DNA of 64,000 nt, from positions 64,068,730 through 64,132,729 of the forward strand of contig NC_084486.1 in assembly GCF_030035675.1 (NCBI RefSeq), in the 5' to 3' direction. The DNA comes from Rhineura floridana (Eukaryota > Chordata > Lepidosauria > Squamata > Rhineuridae). Both the position numbers and the translations under genes were made by a program. The notes below the pieces were generated by a model. The model saw only the letters and a program-made list of their open reading frames with translations, was not told where the DNA came from and did not search any database. How positions within the stretch are numbered: the stretch's first letter is position 1; each line of letters begins with the position of its first letter. Shown here one piece after another: positions 1 to 12,311 of the stretch.

Positions 1-2070
1 GGCAACAACCATCATTTTCATCAGAGGGTTGTTGTTGTTGTTTTACTTACATCAACGCACTGCTGTACTTCTGTATTTGTTCTTAACTCACTTCCATTCT
101 GGCTTTTCAAGCATTTGCGCTGAGGCTGAAGGCTAAGTGGCTTGACTTTACACACTTTACGGAAAGAGATCTAGTACTTAAACCAGGAGGACAGCACTCT
201 AGCAACGGATCCCCGGCTATTTCATTATCTTCACCTTAGCCCCCCTTCTCTCTCCCCATCCCCCGCCCAAATATCTTATCTAGTAATGTCAATCGAAAAA
301 CTATATAGGAACGAAAGCCAACGTTTTAAGCCTTGCTGTTTAAACCCTCAGCTCACGGGATAGTCACTCATCTGCATCGCTTGGGAGAAGAGATGGGTAT
401 GGGGGGGGGAGCCGGAGCCGCCGCTTTTCTACGGATGGAAAATTGCAGGCGAAATGAAAAGACTACACGCATTCAAGTTGTCTGGCGCCAAGCTGCCTAG
501 CAGGCAAAGAGCGCGCAGCAAAGTATCAAGGGGGAGGGAGGGGGTGCGCTTGCAATCCAAGCTGAGAAGTGTCTTACCGTTCCCAAACTTATGCAGGTAC
601 ATCCCTAATCTTCCTCATGGGATGTAATCCATCCTGATGGCTCAGGGTTTATTATTCTGTATCTATTTTTTTTTAAGGACGTATATAACAATATGCAATT
701 ATTTGGGCTTTCTGAGAGGATTGACATAAATTCCTTCAAATGATTGTAATACAATCGCCCCGTTTCCTCTGGGCTTGTACAACTTTGATCGCAGTAAAAA
801 AAAGGGGGGGATCGTGTTCTTCAAAAGTCTTCAGAAACTTTCTTCTAGGGAGGGGGAGGAGGGAGCGAGAGAGGGCGAATCGTTCACTAGCCTTGCTAGT
901 GCGGAAACCGCCATCTCGTCGCATTTGGAAGGTCCGTGAGAGCAGGCGCATTAATAAAAGAATACGTCTATAATATATTTGTTTATTTTAATTATTTACA
1001 TGAGATGTTTGTATGGAGTAAGAGATGACCCACCTTGACTGAATCAAAAGCTCTTTGCTCCCAACTCTTTAGCTGTGTGAGATTATACCAGCTCAGTACT
1101 TGAGCACAGCGACGGGAATGTTGCCAGAAAGGGCCATTTGTATTTTGGTTGGTTCCCAAATGCCCCAGCCACAGTGAACACCTTTGAACCGCTGTTTCCA
1201 CAAGCCCCACTTCTTCTGATAGTCCAGATGAAGGCGTTTGGGGATTGTAAAACAGAGTGTGGAAGCAGCATTGCCATTACTAATATTTTACTAAGTGCAA
1301 CAAAATGTTGCCAATGTATTCTCATCTCCTAATGGGAGTGCTTCTGGACAGAGTTCAAGGAGCCAGCTATGCCCTCCACAAGGAGACCATTCCATTCCGC
1401 CCCTGCGACTCTTTTCTCTTTTTCCTTTTACAAACTGACTCGACATTTGGTGGCTCCGGTGCGAGTTCAGTCTTCATTGGTCTATTTTTCTTTTTTTGGA
1501 AGGGTTACCTCTTGGTTTGGTTTGTTTTTTTTAAAGAGGTGTTTTGCACCTCTGCAGGCCTCGGTTTCCTCGGGCATGCCAATACCTCTCTCTTGTTTCT
1601 TGGTGCCCTGGGTTGACTCTCTTCTCGTCGGCACTCGCCACCAGAGTTTGCTATTAGAAGGAGCGTTCCCTTTTCCTTTCGGAAAGTAGAGTAAGAACGA
1701 AGAAAGATTTGTGAGTTAGGTGTCGAACTTGATTTATATTAGCCACTGTTTCAGTTTAGTGGGATTCGAATTGCATCACAGCGAGGCGGGGGAAGTTTTG
1801 ATCTGCTTAATTCTGAAATCGTGCGGTATGAGAGGATGCTGTGGGTCAACACTTCCGTTTTCACAGTATGAAGTCCCTAAAGTCAAAATGACATAAGTTT
1901 TCCCACAGGTTTTGTGGCTTGCAGGCTGGGTCAGAAGAAGGAAGATTTGGGTTCAAATCCTTCTCCAGACAGAAAGTCGCGTCAGGAGTCGTCTTACGTT
2001 AGCACATAAATTTACCTTAGTTTCCATTTACTGGAAGCGATGCTCAAACTTTTTCAATGCTTAGAGTGGT
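1..2070. other. Single-copy non-coding DNA at the left edge
   Basis: I see no gene and no dispersed repeat here. A short GTT run lies at about 28-42. The stretch 400-560 is CpG-bearing and G-rich, and 960-1010 is AT-rich. Short open frames exist on both strands but none resembles a known protein. The lack of repeats, compared with 4-17 kb, suggests sequence under some constraint, possibly regulatory DNA between HMX3 and a neighbour outside the window. That is inference. Confidence 0.5.
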
Positions 2071-2080
2071 ATTCAATGCC

Positions 2081-2167
2081 AGTCCTACTCAGAGTAGACT
2101 CACTGAAATTAATAGACATGACTAACTTAGGTTCGTTAATTTTAATGGGTCTGCTCTGAGCAGGACT
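2081..2167. repeat. Short palindromic MITE-like repeat
   Basis: Two arms of about 32 bp, starting AGTCCTACTCAGAGTAGAC and ending GTCTGCTCTGAGCAGGACT, are imperfect inverted copies of each other around an AT-rich centre. The same sequence type recurs near 46800-46880 inside the HMX3 intron. The family name is not known to me. Confidence 0.6.
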
Positions 2168-2172
2168 GTCTA

Positions 2173-3030
2173 AAGAAGCAATATAGGGGTTGATGGTCAC
2201 ACTCCACTCTGTAGAAGCCCTTGCCCTCAATTCCAGTTGTGTGAGGGTTATTTATGGTTACGGAGCAAAGAAAGAAGGTCGCTCTTCACATGCTCAAAGA
2301 TACTGTTGCCTCACGTGTTCCAAGACTGGGCAGTGTCAACAGATTTCAGAGTTACCCACTCTCGAATACATCTCTGAATTTTTTATGTCGATAAGTACTA
2401 CAGAAAGTATTTATGTGTGGTTTATGTACCCCAAGGGATTCATGTGCAATCGTAAGCTATGACATTAGAGCTGTTTTTATCCCCTCCCACCCATAATATT
2501 GTCCTGGGGTGCACTATCCTCCCGCATACACACAAAAGCCCCATTTCTCATGAAGTCCTTGACTGTGCTGATGACGAAAACAATTTAGGATGCGGTTATG
2601 ATCCTAATGGACTCGATATATTCTGCGGCACCCCTTAAACCAATTATACTCTGTAATGATCTCCAACGCAATTCTAGCCGTACCTACTCAGAAGGAAGTC
2701 CTGTCGAACCGAACAAGGCAAGCGGGGTTCGGCTGGGCAGCCCTAGACTCGCATCGGTTCCAGCTCCTGAACCTGTTTTTTAAGTGAAACGCGACGCGGT
2801 AGTGAAGAAAAGGGTGTCTCTGAGCAGGCGCACTGCGCCTTTTGCTCGGCAGGCCCACTCTTAGCTGGGATCGGCGGAGGAGAGGAGGCGTGGGAGATGG
2901 GCACTGGGAGACAAATTCTTCGTCTTTGGTCCCCTTTATCGTCAGGGTTCCCCTCTTCTCCCAGATGGGCTTTCTTAACAGGCTGATTATCCCCTACCTC
3001 TGTTCCCCTCCCGCTCCCCAAAACCCATAA
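2173..3030. other. Single-copy non-coding DNA
   Basis: No gene or repeat was recognised. CpG-containing patches occur at 2690-2900. Open frames on both strands lack any known motif and are treated as chance. Confidence 0.45.
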
Positions 3031-3430
3031 TGAGAGATAAAAGCAAGATTCAGATCAATAGAGACAAATGTCAAGACGTTTTCAAATGACATTTTCATTA
3101 ACTCCAAGCCCCCGCGTTAGGCCTCGGCGTATTGAATCAAATGCTTATAAAATAATTAGAGATAGCGAGATGACGACCGAGCCACGGCGCGATCGTTCAC
3201 TCCCCTTGACTACTAGATAGACTCATTAAGGGGCTAATTGATTAGGGAAAGTGGCCCAGCTCCTCCCCTCCTCGTGCGGGGCAGGTGCTGTCCTGGTTTA
3301 CCGCATTAACCTTTTCAGTGCTTTTCAACAGGCTCCAGACACATTACAAATGGTCAGCTTTAATCATGATGTCAGCTCATTAACCCGGAAAGACCCCGCA
3401 CTGAAACACAATGTAAGGGATCGTCCTTCA
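3031..3430. promoter_or_regulatory. Candidate conserved enhancer block
   Basis: Repeat-free, non-coding sequence with a high density of developmental transcription-factor-like sites. It has TAATTAG near 3150, GCTAATTGATTAG at about 3233-3245, CTCATTAA twice (about 3222 and 3378), ATTGAATC and TAATCATGATG. The even base composition without simple repeats is the typical look of vertebrate conserved non-coding elements near homeobox genes. Conservation cannot be shown from one sequence. If real, it would be a distal element of the HMX3/HMX2 domain. Confidence 0.4.
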
Positions 3431-4244
3431 CTCAGCTCTGCAGCCGGCCTAGGCTGCTCCTTCCAAAGCCTGCCCAAGGAGGGAGGGAGGGAGGTAGAAG
3501 TCGCTTATCTCGAGCTCATTAGCAGAACGAGGTTCCTGGTTTTGTGACATCACACCATCATATACCAGATCAATCGATCCGGAATAACCACCAACCTACA
3601 TGCCTTATCCGCAGTCACTAATGCGTGTTAAGTTTAGATAGATGCGTAAAGTGGGAGAGTCTTCTACGGAAATCACGAAGGAGCTACCCTTTAAAACTAT
3701 TCCCTGGATTAAAGGCTGCCAGTTTGTCCACACACACAGGCCTCTTTTAAAGCAGCATGATAGGTAGGAGTATAACAGGTGAAGCTTTCCTCTTCCTTCC
3801 ACCAGCAAAAGGCTTATCCACTGTGGCTGCAACCCTAAACAAAGTTGACTAGGGGGACTTTCTTCTCAGTGAACACACACAGGTTTTCCACTGTACATTT
3901 ATCCCTTTCATGCCTTTTGCTGGCTTAGAAATACAACTGGGTGGCTAACAGGATTTGCTCTAATGCTGAGTTTCCCAATGGCAGGGAGGACTGAAATGCG
4001 TTAGGGTGCATCAACCACTGACTCTGCTATTCGAGGAGCAGATGTGATCTGGAGTAAATAATTAAAAGGTCTGAATTACTATAATCTGCTGGACCTTTTG
4101 CAGCTACCAATATGGATTAGAATCCCTGCTGGATTTAAGGAGTGGAGGAAAGTCTGGTTCTCTACCCTATCTGCAAGCAGAGCACAGTAAACAGCAGCCT
4201 GGAAGACTGGTGACATCATCTAACTTGGTTTTAAGATGCATTTA
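3431..4244. other. Non-coding DNA without recognised features
   Basis: No coding region or repeat family was recognised. The left part (to about 3600) grades out of the enhancer-like block and the rest looks like ordinary intergenic sequence. Confidence 0.4.
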
Positions 4245-4296
4245 CTTCCTGCATTACTGTTACTTTTATAGCCCATCTTTCCTCTGAGGAGATCAA

Positions 4297-5229
4297 TGTT
4301 GGAAGTGTTGGAGTGCAACTCAGCTAGCACTGAAGGTTGATGTATTGGCATGGGAAAAAGTAAACAGAGAAAGGAACCTCCATGCTTCTTGACTGTCTTT
4401 TCCCTTCTAACATGTGTTGATCTTCCTTCCAGTGCTAGATACTCTTAGGATTGCCAACTTCACTTCCAAAATCCTCTCTCTCTCTCTCTCTCTTCTTCCA
4501 CTCCTCCCTTGGAGATGAGACCTTTTGGATTGCTGGATATGTGACAAGAGCAACTCCCATTTGGTCATCTTTGAATGAGGAGAGAGATAGAGAGAGAGTC
4601 CTCATAACTGGCTAGGCTGCCACTGACCTGTGCTCATGTTTTCTGTCTGTCTTCCTTCTATGTAAACTGATGTGTCTCAGGGAGCTATTCACACCGCTGA
4701 GTCACCTTTCTGTTTCTCTCTTCTCTGCTGACCACTGAAGGAGGAGCCACGTTCTCTTTGACTCCTATCCTCTAGCATGAGGGACAATGTCCAGGTGTGG
4801 TCATTGCAGCTTCTAACTTAGCTAGCTAGACAGAAGTAGCACCTTTCCTATTTAGTATGTATTTCTATTAATAGTCTTTTCTTATTTTGGAACCAAATAT
4901 AAGTCTGAGCAATTTAAAGCAAGGTAAAAGCTAAAATCCCACCCATGCAGCACAGAGTGCTGAGCAGGCTACACTAGGCTAAACTCGGCTAATTTATTAA
5001 ATCTTTAATTGGCCTACCAGCTATTGGATCTTTCTACTTGCTGTTGCATTTCCACCTTAGTTAGTCAGAAGTAGGGATCTTTCCGATCAACATGTATTTC
5101 CTTTAGTAAATGCCAGCTTATTGTTTTCTTAAAGCCAGAGGCTTAATGTGATTGTATCCACGGTGTGCTCTTTCAAAAGGGATTCTCTTACAGTTCAGCT
5201 TTTGACAGAGTTGAACTCCAATGCTAGCA
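4297..5229 (+). mobile_element. Solo Ty1/copia LTR (outer, old subfamily)
   Basis: Begins TGTTGGAAGTG, ends with CA, and is flanked by the 5-bp duplication ATCAA (4292-4296 and 5230-5234). It shares the family's downstream block (CTTAGTTAGTCAG, then an AT-rich poly(A)-signal zone). A second LTR sits inside it at 4531-5024. It is more diverged than most copies in the window, so it is one of the older insertions. It is a fossil with no coding content. Confidence 0.7.
4531..5024 (+). mobile_element. Solo Ty1/copia LTR nested in another LTR
   Basis: Starts TGCTGGATATGTGACAAGAG and follows the type-A LTR through the AGAGAGAGTCCTC and GGTAAAAGC blocks. TGGAT lies on both sides (4526-4530 and 5025-5029), which fits a 5-bp target duplication. 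It interrupts the LTR at 4297-5229 and is therefore younger than it. Confidence 0.65.
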
Positions 5230-5470
5230 ATCAAAGTGATCACTGAGCTCATGTTTATCATCACAACAAACCATGTAAGTTTAGATGGAAAAGAGGATAG
5301 AGAGGGCACACCTGCTGAAACCCCCTCATCTGTACAATGACTGAAGGTGCAAGAGCTTTGTCTTCCTTTTTTGCCACCCTACCTGTGAGGTTGGTTAGGC
5401 TGAGAGAGAATGGCTGGTCCAGCATCACCCTGTGGGGCTTAATGGCTAGGGTTTGAATTTGAGTCTCCTT

Positions 5471-6493
5471 TTGGAAAGCTTCATTCAAACAGAAGCTCAG
5501 CCTGTAATCTGTTTTAAGTGTCAAGCAACATTCTCCTTGTCCTCTGCAGTCATACATTTTCATAAAAGCTGTAACTGGCTTAAGGTGGACTGGACATATT
5601 ATTAAGCCCCCTGGGCATGTTATGTTGTTGTTGTTGTTACCTGCTCTTCACCCAATGGTCCCGGGGCAGGTTACAACAATTTTAAAACACATAATTAAAA
5701 CAGTTAAATACAGCCTAAACAACATCACAGAAAATAGGGTGGGTCCTAAAAATATACATCTCAGATGTCAAAGGCCAGAATAAAGAGATGTGTCTTGAGC
5801 ATTTGCTGAAAGCTGTACAATGAAGTTGCCAGAAGCACCGAGCTCTGATCTTCTGATTTAGTCTGGTCTTCTTCCTCAGAAGCAAGTATTCCTGTGTTCA
5901 GTCAGATTTACGGAATTAGTGTGCTTAGGAAAGGAACTGAGCAACCTGTTCTTCACACATCTTTACTTAGAAAAAAGTCCCATGGTGGGAGTGAGGAATC
6001 TAGCCCACAAAACAGGCTAAGAGTGCAAAAGAACAAGGGAATGATGCATGATTAACCCAGACTAAATGAATGGATTCTTCTTGGCTATGTGGAGCAACAG
6101 TGGTAGCCAGGTGGATTAGGTGGCACTTTAGCCCTTTTGTTCTGTGACCTAATTCCTTTCCAGGAATAGTGAAAAGAGATATGACTTTTCTATCCAAAAT
6201 TTAAAACAGATGTATGGAAGAGCAAAAGGTATACAGTTAGTAGGTGTGAAAAGTGGGAAAGTTGCCTTGGTTTCAAATCAGATTCCTTTCACTCTGGCCT
6301 ATAAGCATCAAAAATGCAACTTTAATCCTTCGTGTTTTCAGTCCCCATCCCAGCAAGCAGGCCACTGAAATAGCCCCTGGTGCCTTGGAAAAGGACCAGT
6401 GGTGGTCTACAGGAAGAGCCAAGGGGGTTCTTGGGAAAATCTGTTGCCTTGCTTCTCCTTCAACCAGCCCCTGATGGAAAGGGGTCTGCATTA
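5471..6493. other. Intergenic DNA with a LINE tail remnant
   Basis: A short GTT run lies at about 5622-5637. The stretch 5640-5800 looks like the reverse of a CR1/L2-type LINE 3' end (the 'ggcaggttacaacaatttta' tail pattern). The rest, 5801-6493, has no recognised feature. Confidence 0.4.
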
Positions 6494-6911
6494 TGTTGGA
6501 AATGTTAGAATACAACTGAGCTTTTTTGAGGGGGTTACATGGGGTTAAAGTAGATAGAGTGGGGAACCTCCATGCTTCCTCTGACTTAACCTGTGCTGAC
6601 TTTCCTTCAGGTGGTAGACTGATACTCTTAGGGTTACTGACCTAATTTCCTGACTCCTCCCTTCTTCATCATCCTACTTTAGGAGAGGAGATATCTTTCC
6701 TTTGTCTATCTCCCCTGCAGAGATGAAGGAGCAAGCATGGTTCCTTGCATCTCCAGCTTAGTTAGTCACACAAATGAATTCTTTTCTACCCAAGTTTTCT
6801 TATCTTCCATAACAAAAGTCTCTGTGTGATTGGAACCAAAGGGAAGGCTATTCACGCAGCATTCCACATACTGCCACCTTCCAAGCTAAATTCTGCTAAA
6901 TTAATCCAACA
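6494..6911 (+). mobile_element. Solo Ty1/copia LTR (old subfamily)
   Basis: Begins TGTTGGAAATG and ends AATCCAACA, with the family blocks GAGGAGATATCTTTCC and CATCTCCAGCTTAGTTAGTC in order. No clear target duplication remains. It resembles the copies at 4297 and 13353 and looks old. Confidence 0.6.
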
Positions 6912-7084
6912 TTGTTGTACATCCTTACCAGGCAAGAGGAGGTTGGAACATATGAAGGAGTGAGGAGGTTTCTTGGCATTCATCCTTTAAGAATAGGGTC
7001 AGGTAGGGAAGGAACTGCTACTTCCATAGGGGAGAAAGCAGAGGAGATCAAGCAGATAATACATAGCTCTTCTAAATTCTGCTA

Positions 7085-9640
7085 GCATAAAAACAGAACA
7101 CCTTGCTGGAACAGACTAAGCATTAGTCTAGTCTAGCCCTGTTTCCAAAATCTGCCAACCAGATGCCCCCAGGAATCCTACAAGCAAAAGCCCCTCCACT
7201 GTTTGTCACTCAGTCTGGTGTTTAGAGATAAACTGCCTCTGAACGTGGAGGCTCCATTTTGCTAAACCTATCTTACACAAATTGGTCTAATTCCTTTTAA
7301 ATACATCTAAGCCAGTGCCCATCCACACATTTTATGGTAAGTCCACACATTCATTATGCACTGCATGAAGAAATACTTTCTCTTGTCTCCACTGAATCTG
7401 AGTGCCAACCAGCCATTTCTAGTATTATGGGCATTAAAAAGATAATTTGGTTAACATGGTTTCTGCCACAGCCCCTACAGCCCCAAGACCTTTCTCTCTC
7501 TCTTTTGATAGCAAAAGATAGCTTAGATAAAATCATTATATCAGTGGAGTTATGATTTTGTCCCAATGTGTCCCACTTATATTGAACATCTTTTGCTATT
7601 TTGTAGTCTGGTTTGGAAATATTCTTTTGGAACTCTTCACCGTATGCTTAGGTTTTCACCATTTTGAATGATGCAGTGGCATTGCAAATGTGACTGCCAT
7701 ATTGTTCACTCCTAACTTCAGGTCATTTTTAAACACTGAAAAATGTAATTTCACTAGAGATCCATGGAAAATCTCACAGTTTACTCCCCTCCTTTGTGAA
7801 AATGGTCTGTTTATTCCTTCCTTTCCTTCCTACTCATTAACCAGAGGGCTTATCACAGGGCTGCTAAACTTACACAGAGGCCTTTGAACAGTGGCTTTGT
7901 CAAAAGTTTTTGAAAAGTTTAACTATATAATGGCAACTGGGATCATCTACACTTATCTATATCATTGCAGAAAAATGCTAGAAGGATGTTCAGACAGGAT
8001 TTCTCTTTGAAGAAGCCACAGTCAGCAAGGTTTGTTCTTCTGTATCAGCCATAGGGAACCTCAGGCCTTGGGGTCAAAAGTGGTCCTCCAGACCCCTCTG
8101 TCTGGCCCTTGGGACTCTCCCCAGCCACACCCCACATTTTGCCTGGCTGGAATGTGTCCTTGAACTCTGATAATGCCTCTTGCTTGCCTGTTCAGAGGAT
8201 AGTTGGGTGTGAATGTTTGTAGAAACTAGCCGACTCATTGTTCCATCTACTTTTGCCTCTGGCCCCTCCTGCCATTGGCATGTGCCCCCTGGAAGATTGC
8301 CCAGAAGAGATTGTGGCCCTCATGCCAAAAGAAGTTCCTCACCTCTGTTCTATATGTTTAACAAAAAATGTTGTTAGGCTGACTTCATCTGAGTCTTCCA
8401 GTAAACAGGCTTATTTTAGTGACAGGTTGAATATTGGTACCAGCAGACTCAATTTCACAGTTGAGTTCTTTAATTCTTAGGTGTATGCCACTGGGCTTGG
8501 TTCTGTTATTTTTTAATTTATCTATTAGCCTTAGAACATCATCTTTTGTCACCTCAATTGGACATAGTTCTACAAATGTTATTTCTGGAGATGTGGGTGG
8601 GGAATGGTTCCAGTGTGAGTCTCTATCCAACATCTTTTGCAAGAAAGTCCTATGCGAAGAATTCAGTCCCCCACCCATGCAATCTCTCTATCCTCCTTTA
8701 GTAACCCCTTCTCACCTTTGCCATCTAATGGGCCTATCTTGTCTAGTTTCTTGTTACTGGTGTTAACTGTTTCGTATCTTTAGCAACATGCATTTCTTTT
8801 TTTGTTTCGCAACCTCTCTTATTATCATTATTAGCTTACTTTTTTGAGGGGTGGGTGAAGCTTGTGCTCCTTTTCATTCTTCTCATTTTGGCAAAACATC
8901 TGCTTTTAAACAGCAGCCTTTTTGCCTTTCATAGCTTCCATGACTCTCCTCTCATTTCACGGCACTGGCATCCTACTGAATGTCTTTGTATCTTTTTTGG
9001 TTGCAATCCTCTGCACATGTATCTGGGAGTAAGTCCCACTGAAGTCAATGAAGCTTACTTCAGAGCACACTTTACAAGATTGTACTTGTAGTCTGTGATC
9101 TGCATTGTATCCGAGCTTCTGTTTTAGTGGTTTTAAATAACCTTCAAGCTTCCTGAAGAGATTTGACCCTGCTGACCCTCCCTTTCAAATTCCTTCTAAT
9201 GGATCCCCTCATTTTCTCTGAAATTAAATGTGACTGTGATGGACTTTGTGGGCACATTTCCACTCAGGTATATGTTGGCTTTAATAGCATTGCGGTCAGT
9301 ATTCCCAAATGGCTTGACAATGCTTCCATCAAAACCTGGAAACCACTCAGGATTCAACTGAGCATCATCTCCTTCTTTGTCATAACATGATTATTCATTT
9401 CCCTCATTAATGTGAAGGTGGCTGAAATCACTCATTAATACAACATTTTCACCTCTGGTTGTCTTCCTGATTTCTTGCTCCATTTCAAGATAACCTTCAC
9501 AGTAGAGGTACTATGTACTATCCTTTATTTCATTTTGGGGGCCTAGCATTTTTCCATGCACCATGATTCTGGAAACAAGTTTGTTCCTCTGAAGATTATT
9601 GAAGGCTATGCCAGGCTCACTAACCATTTTTGAGTTTGCG
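7085..9640 (-). repeat. CR1/L3-type LINE remnant
   Basis: The coding-like part lies on the minus strand at about 8678-8385. Its translation contains EVTKDDVLRLIDKLKNNRT, the segment that precedes the reverse transcriptase in CR1-like LINEs. The flanks 7085-8040 and 8760-9600 match the 3' and 5' portions of a widespread vertebrate CR1/L3 family as I remember it (a 'ccaaccagatgccc' block near 7157 and a 'gaaaatggtctgtttattcc' block near 7797). The element is old, has lost most of its reverse transcriptase and is interrupted by a hAT-like MITE at about 8047-8345. Exact limits are uncertain. Confidence 0.5.
8047..8345. mobile_element. Non-autonomous hAT-like element
   Basis: The ends are inverted and related (GGGAACCTCAGGCC on the left; GGCCCTCATGCC then GAAGTTCCTC on the right). 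The interior has no open frame of note. A related copy lies at 12312-13195. The hAT assignment rests on the style of the ends only. Confidence 0.45.
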
Positions 9641-9845
9641 GGCACATTTGCAAACTGGAGACACTGTCATGGGCATGCCACACACACCACAATCAAGCAC
9701 ACAACACAGCCTATTCTATTAGCTACAACAGGATGCTTGTTTCAAGCCTAATTTCAGTAGGGGAAGGTGACCAGGGAGCCTTGGTGGGTGCATGTGCACC
9801 CATGAATATAATATTGGAAATCCTTGCTCTATGCCCTATTTCAAT

Positions 9846-10840
9846 GGTTCCCAAACTATGGTCCATGGACCACCAGTGGTCCATGAGCTTCATTCCATGG
9901 AGTGTCTGTAAAAACAGAATTAAAAATCATACAGCATCTAGAAGAACATATTATAGCTGCTACAACAGGCAGAAAAATTCTCAAGTGGTCCGTGTGATGC
10001 CCCTGTATTTTGATAACTGTAAATATGGTAAGTGCGGGTTTATTAAAGTATACATGGTAAGTGGATTGAGTGAGAGGGAGGAGTACATGGGCTAGAATGC
10101 TGGAGAATGCTGTACTGTGATTGGCTGAGCGTTTGAGTGGCTGAAGGTATAAATGAGAGGATCAGGTGAGAAAGGGTTCTGTTGGTTGGGACGGGTGGTT
10201 GTGGAGTGTGGATTGGAGTTGGTTGTGGGTTGGATTATATTTGGCTGGTATTGAGGCAGATTATATATATCTAGAAACATAAAGAGGAACAGAATATATG
10301 AAACCATATGCTTGTTAAATATCCCATAAGTAATCTTGTTATTTCCTGGTGTTTATAAATAAATATTTTCTTGGTTTACCAAAGGCCTGATCCTTGGCTG
10401 GGGTATACACAGACCAGAAGGGAGGGCAGGGTATTTACCAAGGCGGAGAAACAGTATCAATGGTGGCAGCGGTGAAGAGATAGTGTATCATCAAGTATCC
10501 AGGGCAACCCAGGGCTGTATGCTTTATTGGCACAAAGATACAGGGGGGTTGTGGCCTGCAAGTGCACCCAGACACAAAGTAACAATAAGCCAGAAGGGGA
10601 CTAAGGCAAAGTCCTAAGGCAATATTGTGAAACAGGGAGTGGCTGGTGGTGCTGCCTAGCAGTGGGATCTTGCGAAATCTGTGCTAGAGCCGGTGAGAGA
10701 ACAAATAAAACCCAGGATCCTGACTGGAGGGACCTAACAGGCGGTGGTCTGAGGTGGGATACTCAGTCTGCCAAGGCCATTAGCAATTTTCAAGTAGATT
10801 GTTGGGTGAGGGGAGTTTGGGAATGACTAAACTGTAACAA
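9846..10840. repeat. hAT-like MITE interrupted by an LTR
   Basis: The left end TTCCCAAACTATGGTCC and the right end GGGGAGTTTGGGAA (about 10818-10831) are inverted copies typical of a common vertebrate hAT MITE. An LTR sequence (about 9991-10785) lies between them. A further degraded MITE may occupy 9640-9845. Confidence 0.45.
9991..10785 (+). mobile_element. LTR fossil of a tRNA-Leu-type LTR element
   Basis: Begins TGTGATGCCCCTG. The same family occurs on the other strand at 52837-53629. Shared blocks include an ATAAATAAATATT poly(A) zone near 10360, GGCCTGATCCTTGGCTGGG at about 10384, and a TGGTGGCAGCGGT string at about 10460 that equals the primer-binding complement of a tRNA-Leu 3' end. 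The right limit is uncertain. It is an old, broken copy with no coding region. Gypsy or endogenous-retrovirus origin is likely but not decided. Confidence 0.5.
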
Positions 10841-12309
10841 ACTCTATATTCTGATAAAGATTAACAGTGCCCCCTAGAATATTTCCAATCAGACAACTTT
10901 CCTGAAAGTATGCAACAGACTTCCCCCTCAATAAATAGTCAAAGATTAATCATCTTCTCCTCCCTTTTTACAGTGGTATAGCTAATCAGAACTGTAGGCT
11001 CAGGGTCATTAGGGAAGTGGATCTAGTCTCTAAGTAAATTTCTGATTGGCCCAGAGACCACCAATATCACCAAAGGAGTGTATCTCATCATTAGACCATC
11101 AAGGGGTGGCTTCTACCAGTCCCAAATTTTCACAAATAGGCAAAAGCTTCACTCTTGGTATTTTATCTTGCTAATCTAAACCACCTCTTCTACCTTTATC
11201 CATGCTTTGTACATGCTCAAGCAGATAAATACAACTAGCCAAGTTTAGAACGCCTTTTGGATTTTATTTTAACTCTTGTGTGTGTTTTGGTGCCTTTCTG
11301 TTCATTTTTTATTCCTGTTTTCCCTTTCCCCAAATAAAATTCTTTTTTATATATCTCGACATTTGGCTTTAAAAGGTAATTCTCTAGTATTTCTCACTAG
11401 AGTTTTCCCTATATGATAGACTGCACAGGTGCCAAGCTTCCCCTTGTGTTCTAAGGATATGTCACAAGCTTTTGTTAAGGTATGTTCCCTCTGGGTTTTC
11501 AGAAAATGTGTGTTTGTTTGTTTCCCACCCTTCCTCCCAGCAGGAGCCCAAAGGTCCTCTTTCTATTTTATATCCAAAGGTCCTCTTTTAATTTTTTCCC
11601 TAGAGCTGAACTGAAAGGAGGAGTTCTTGGCAACACGGTTTAGAAGCTTCCCAAGCAGATGGACAGATGAGGATATTCCTACTGGTGGACCCGCTTTTAT
11701 ATAAGCCTCACTCCAAGAATTAAAGATAATAGGATGTCAGGAGTCAGGTTCTGACACACCCTAGACCCTTGGGCACATTGGAACATTCCACATGACTGGT
11801 GGCAGCCTATCAATTCTTTTTTGAAAGGACCTTTATTTAAAAAGGGGTTCACCACTAGAATAAGTCTCCCCCCATTCTATTGCAGTTACCAAAGTAACTT
11901 GACTGGTCTATGACCTTAACTGGGAGGAGCATTATTTGCCATTCTATCTCAGGCAGTAACAGGTGTGAACCAGCCCTGGATCAGCCCAATCAGAAGCACC
12001 AGAAAAGACCAGATCCAAGACCCATAACTAGCCAGAACAGACAAAACTAGGCCAGGCAAACCAATAGTTTAACTCAGAACAAGAGTGCTTCATTTGCCAG
12101 GCTCCCTCCAGCACCAAGCCCCCAGGGGCCACCCACCTTGGACTTGACTGTTCTAGCATGAGCATTTCACAGCCTGTGCATCATGTACAAATGTATTCAA
12201 CTCTCCTTTTTATGTATAGTTTTTCCTATGAACCTTTGGAAACAGCTCTCATTTATTTCTATATGTTATTTCCCAAATTCTATTCTATCCCTTCTTTGAG
12301 CCCTGAAGC
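10841..12309. other. Intergenic DNA, no recognised gene
   Basis: No coding region was recognised. A segment with an AAATAAAATTC poly(A)-like signal lies near 11331 and another promoter-like TATATAAG at about 11698. These hint at an unrecognised old LTR between about 11200 and 11830, but I could not pair any ends. Confidence 0.3.
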
Positions 12310-12311
12310 AT

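Larger units (their letters stand above)
4245..5470 (-). repeat. CR1/L2-type LINE 3' tail, split by an LTR
   Basis: The stretch 4245-4296 and then 5235-5470 carry the familiar tail pattern (a 'cccatctttcctctgaggag' segment, then 'tgtgaggttggttaggctgag') seen in squamate CR1/L2-like LINE ends. The two parts are separated by a copia LTR (4297-5229) flanked by ATCAA on both sides. Clade assignment is tentative. Confidence 0.45.

Noticed and set aside
6253-6474. WFQ-containing open frame that recalls a homeodomain
   Set aside because: Only three residues match. The flanking residues do not fit a homeodomain recognition helix.
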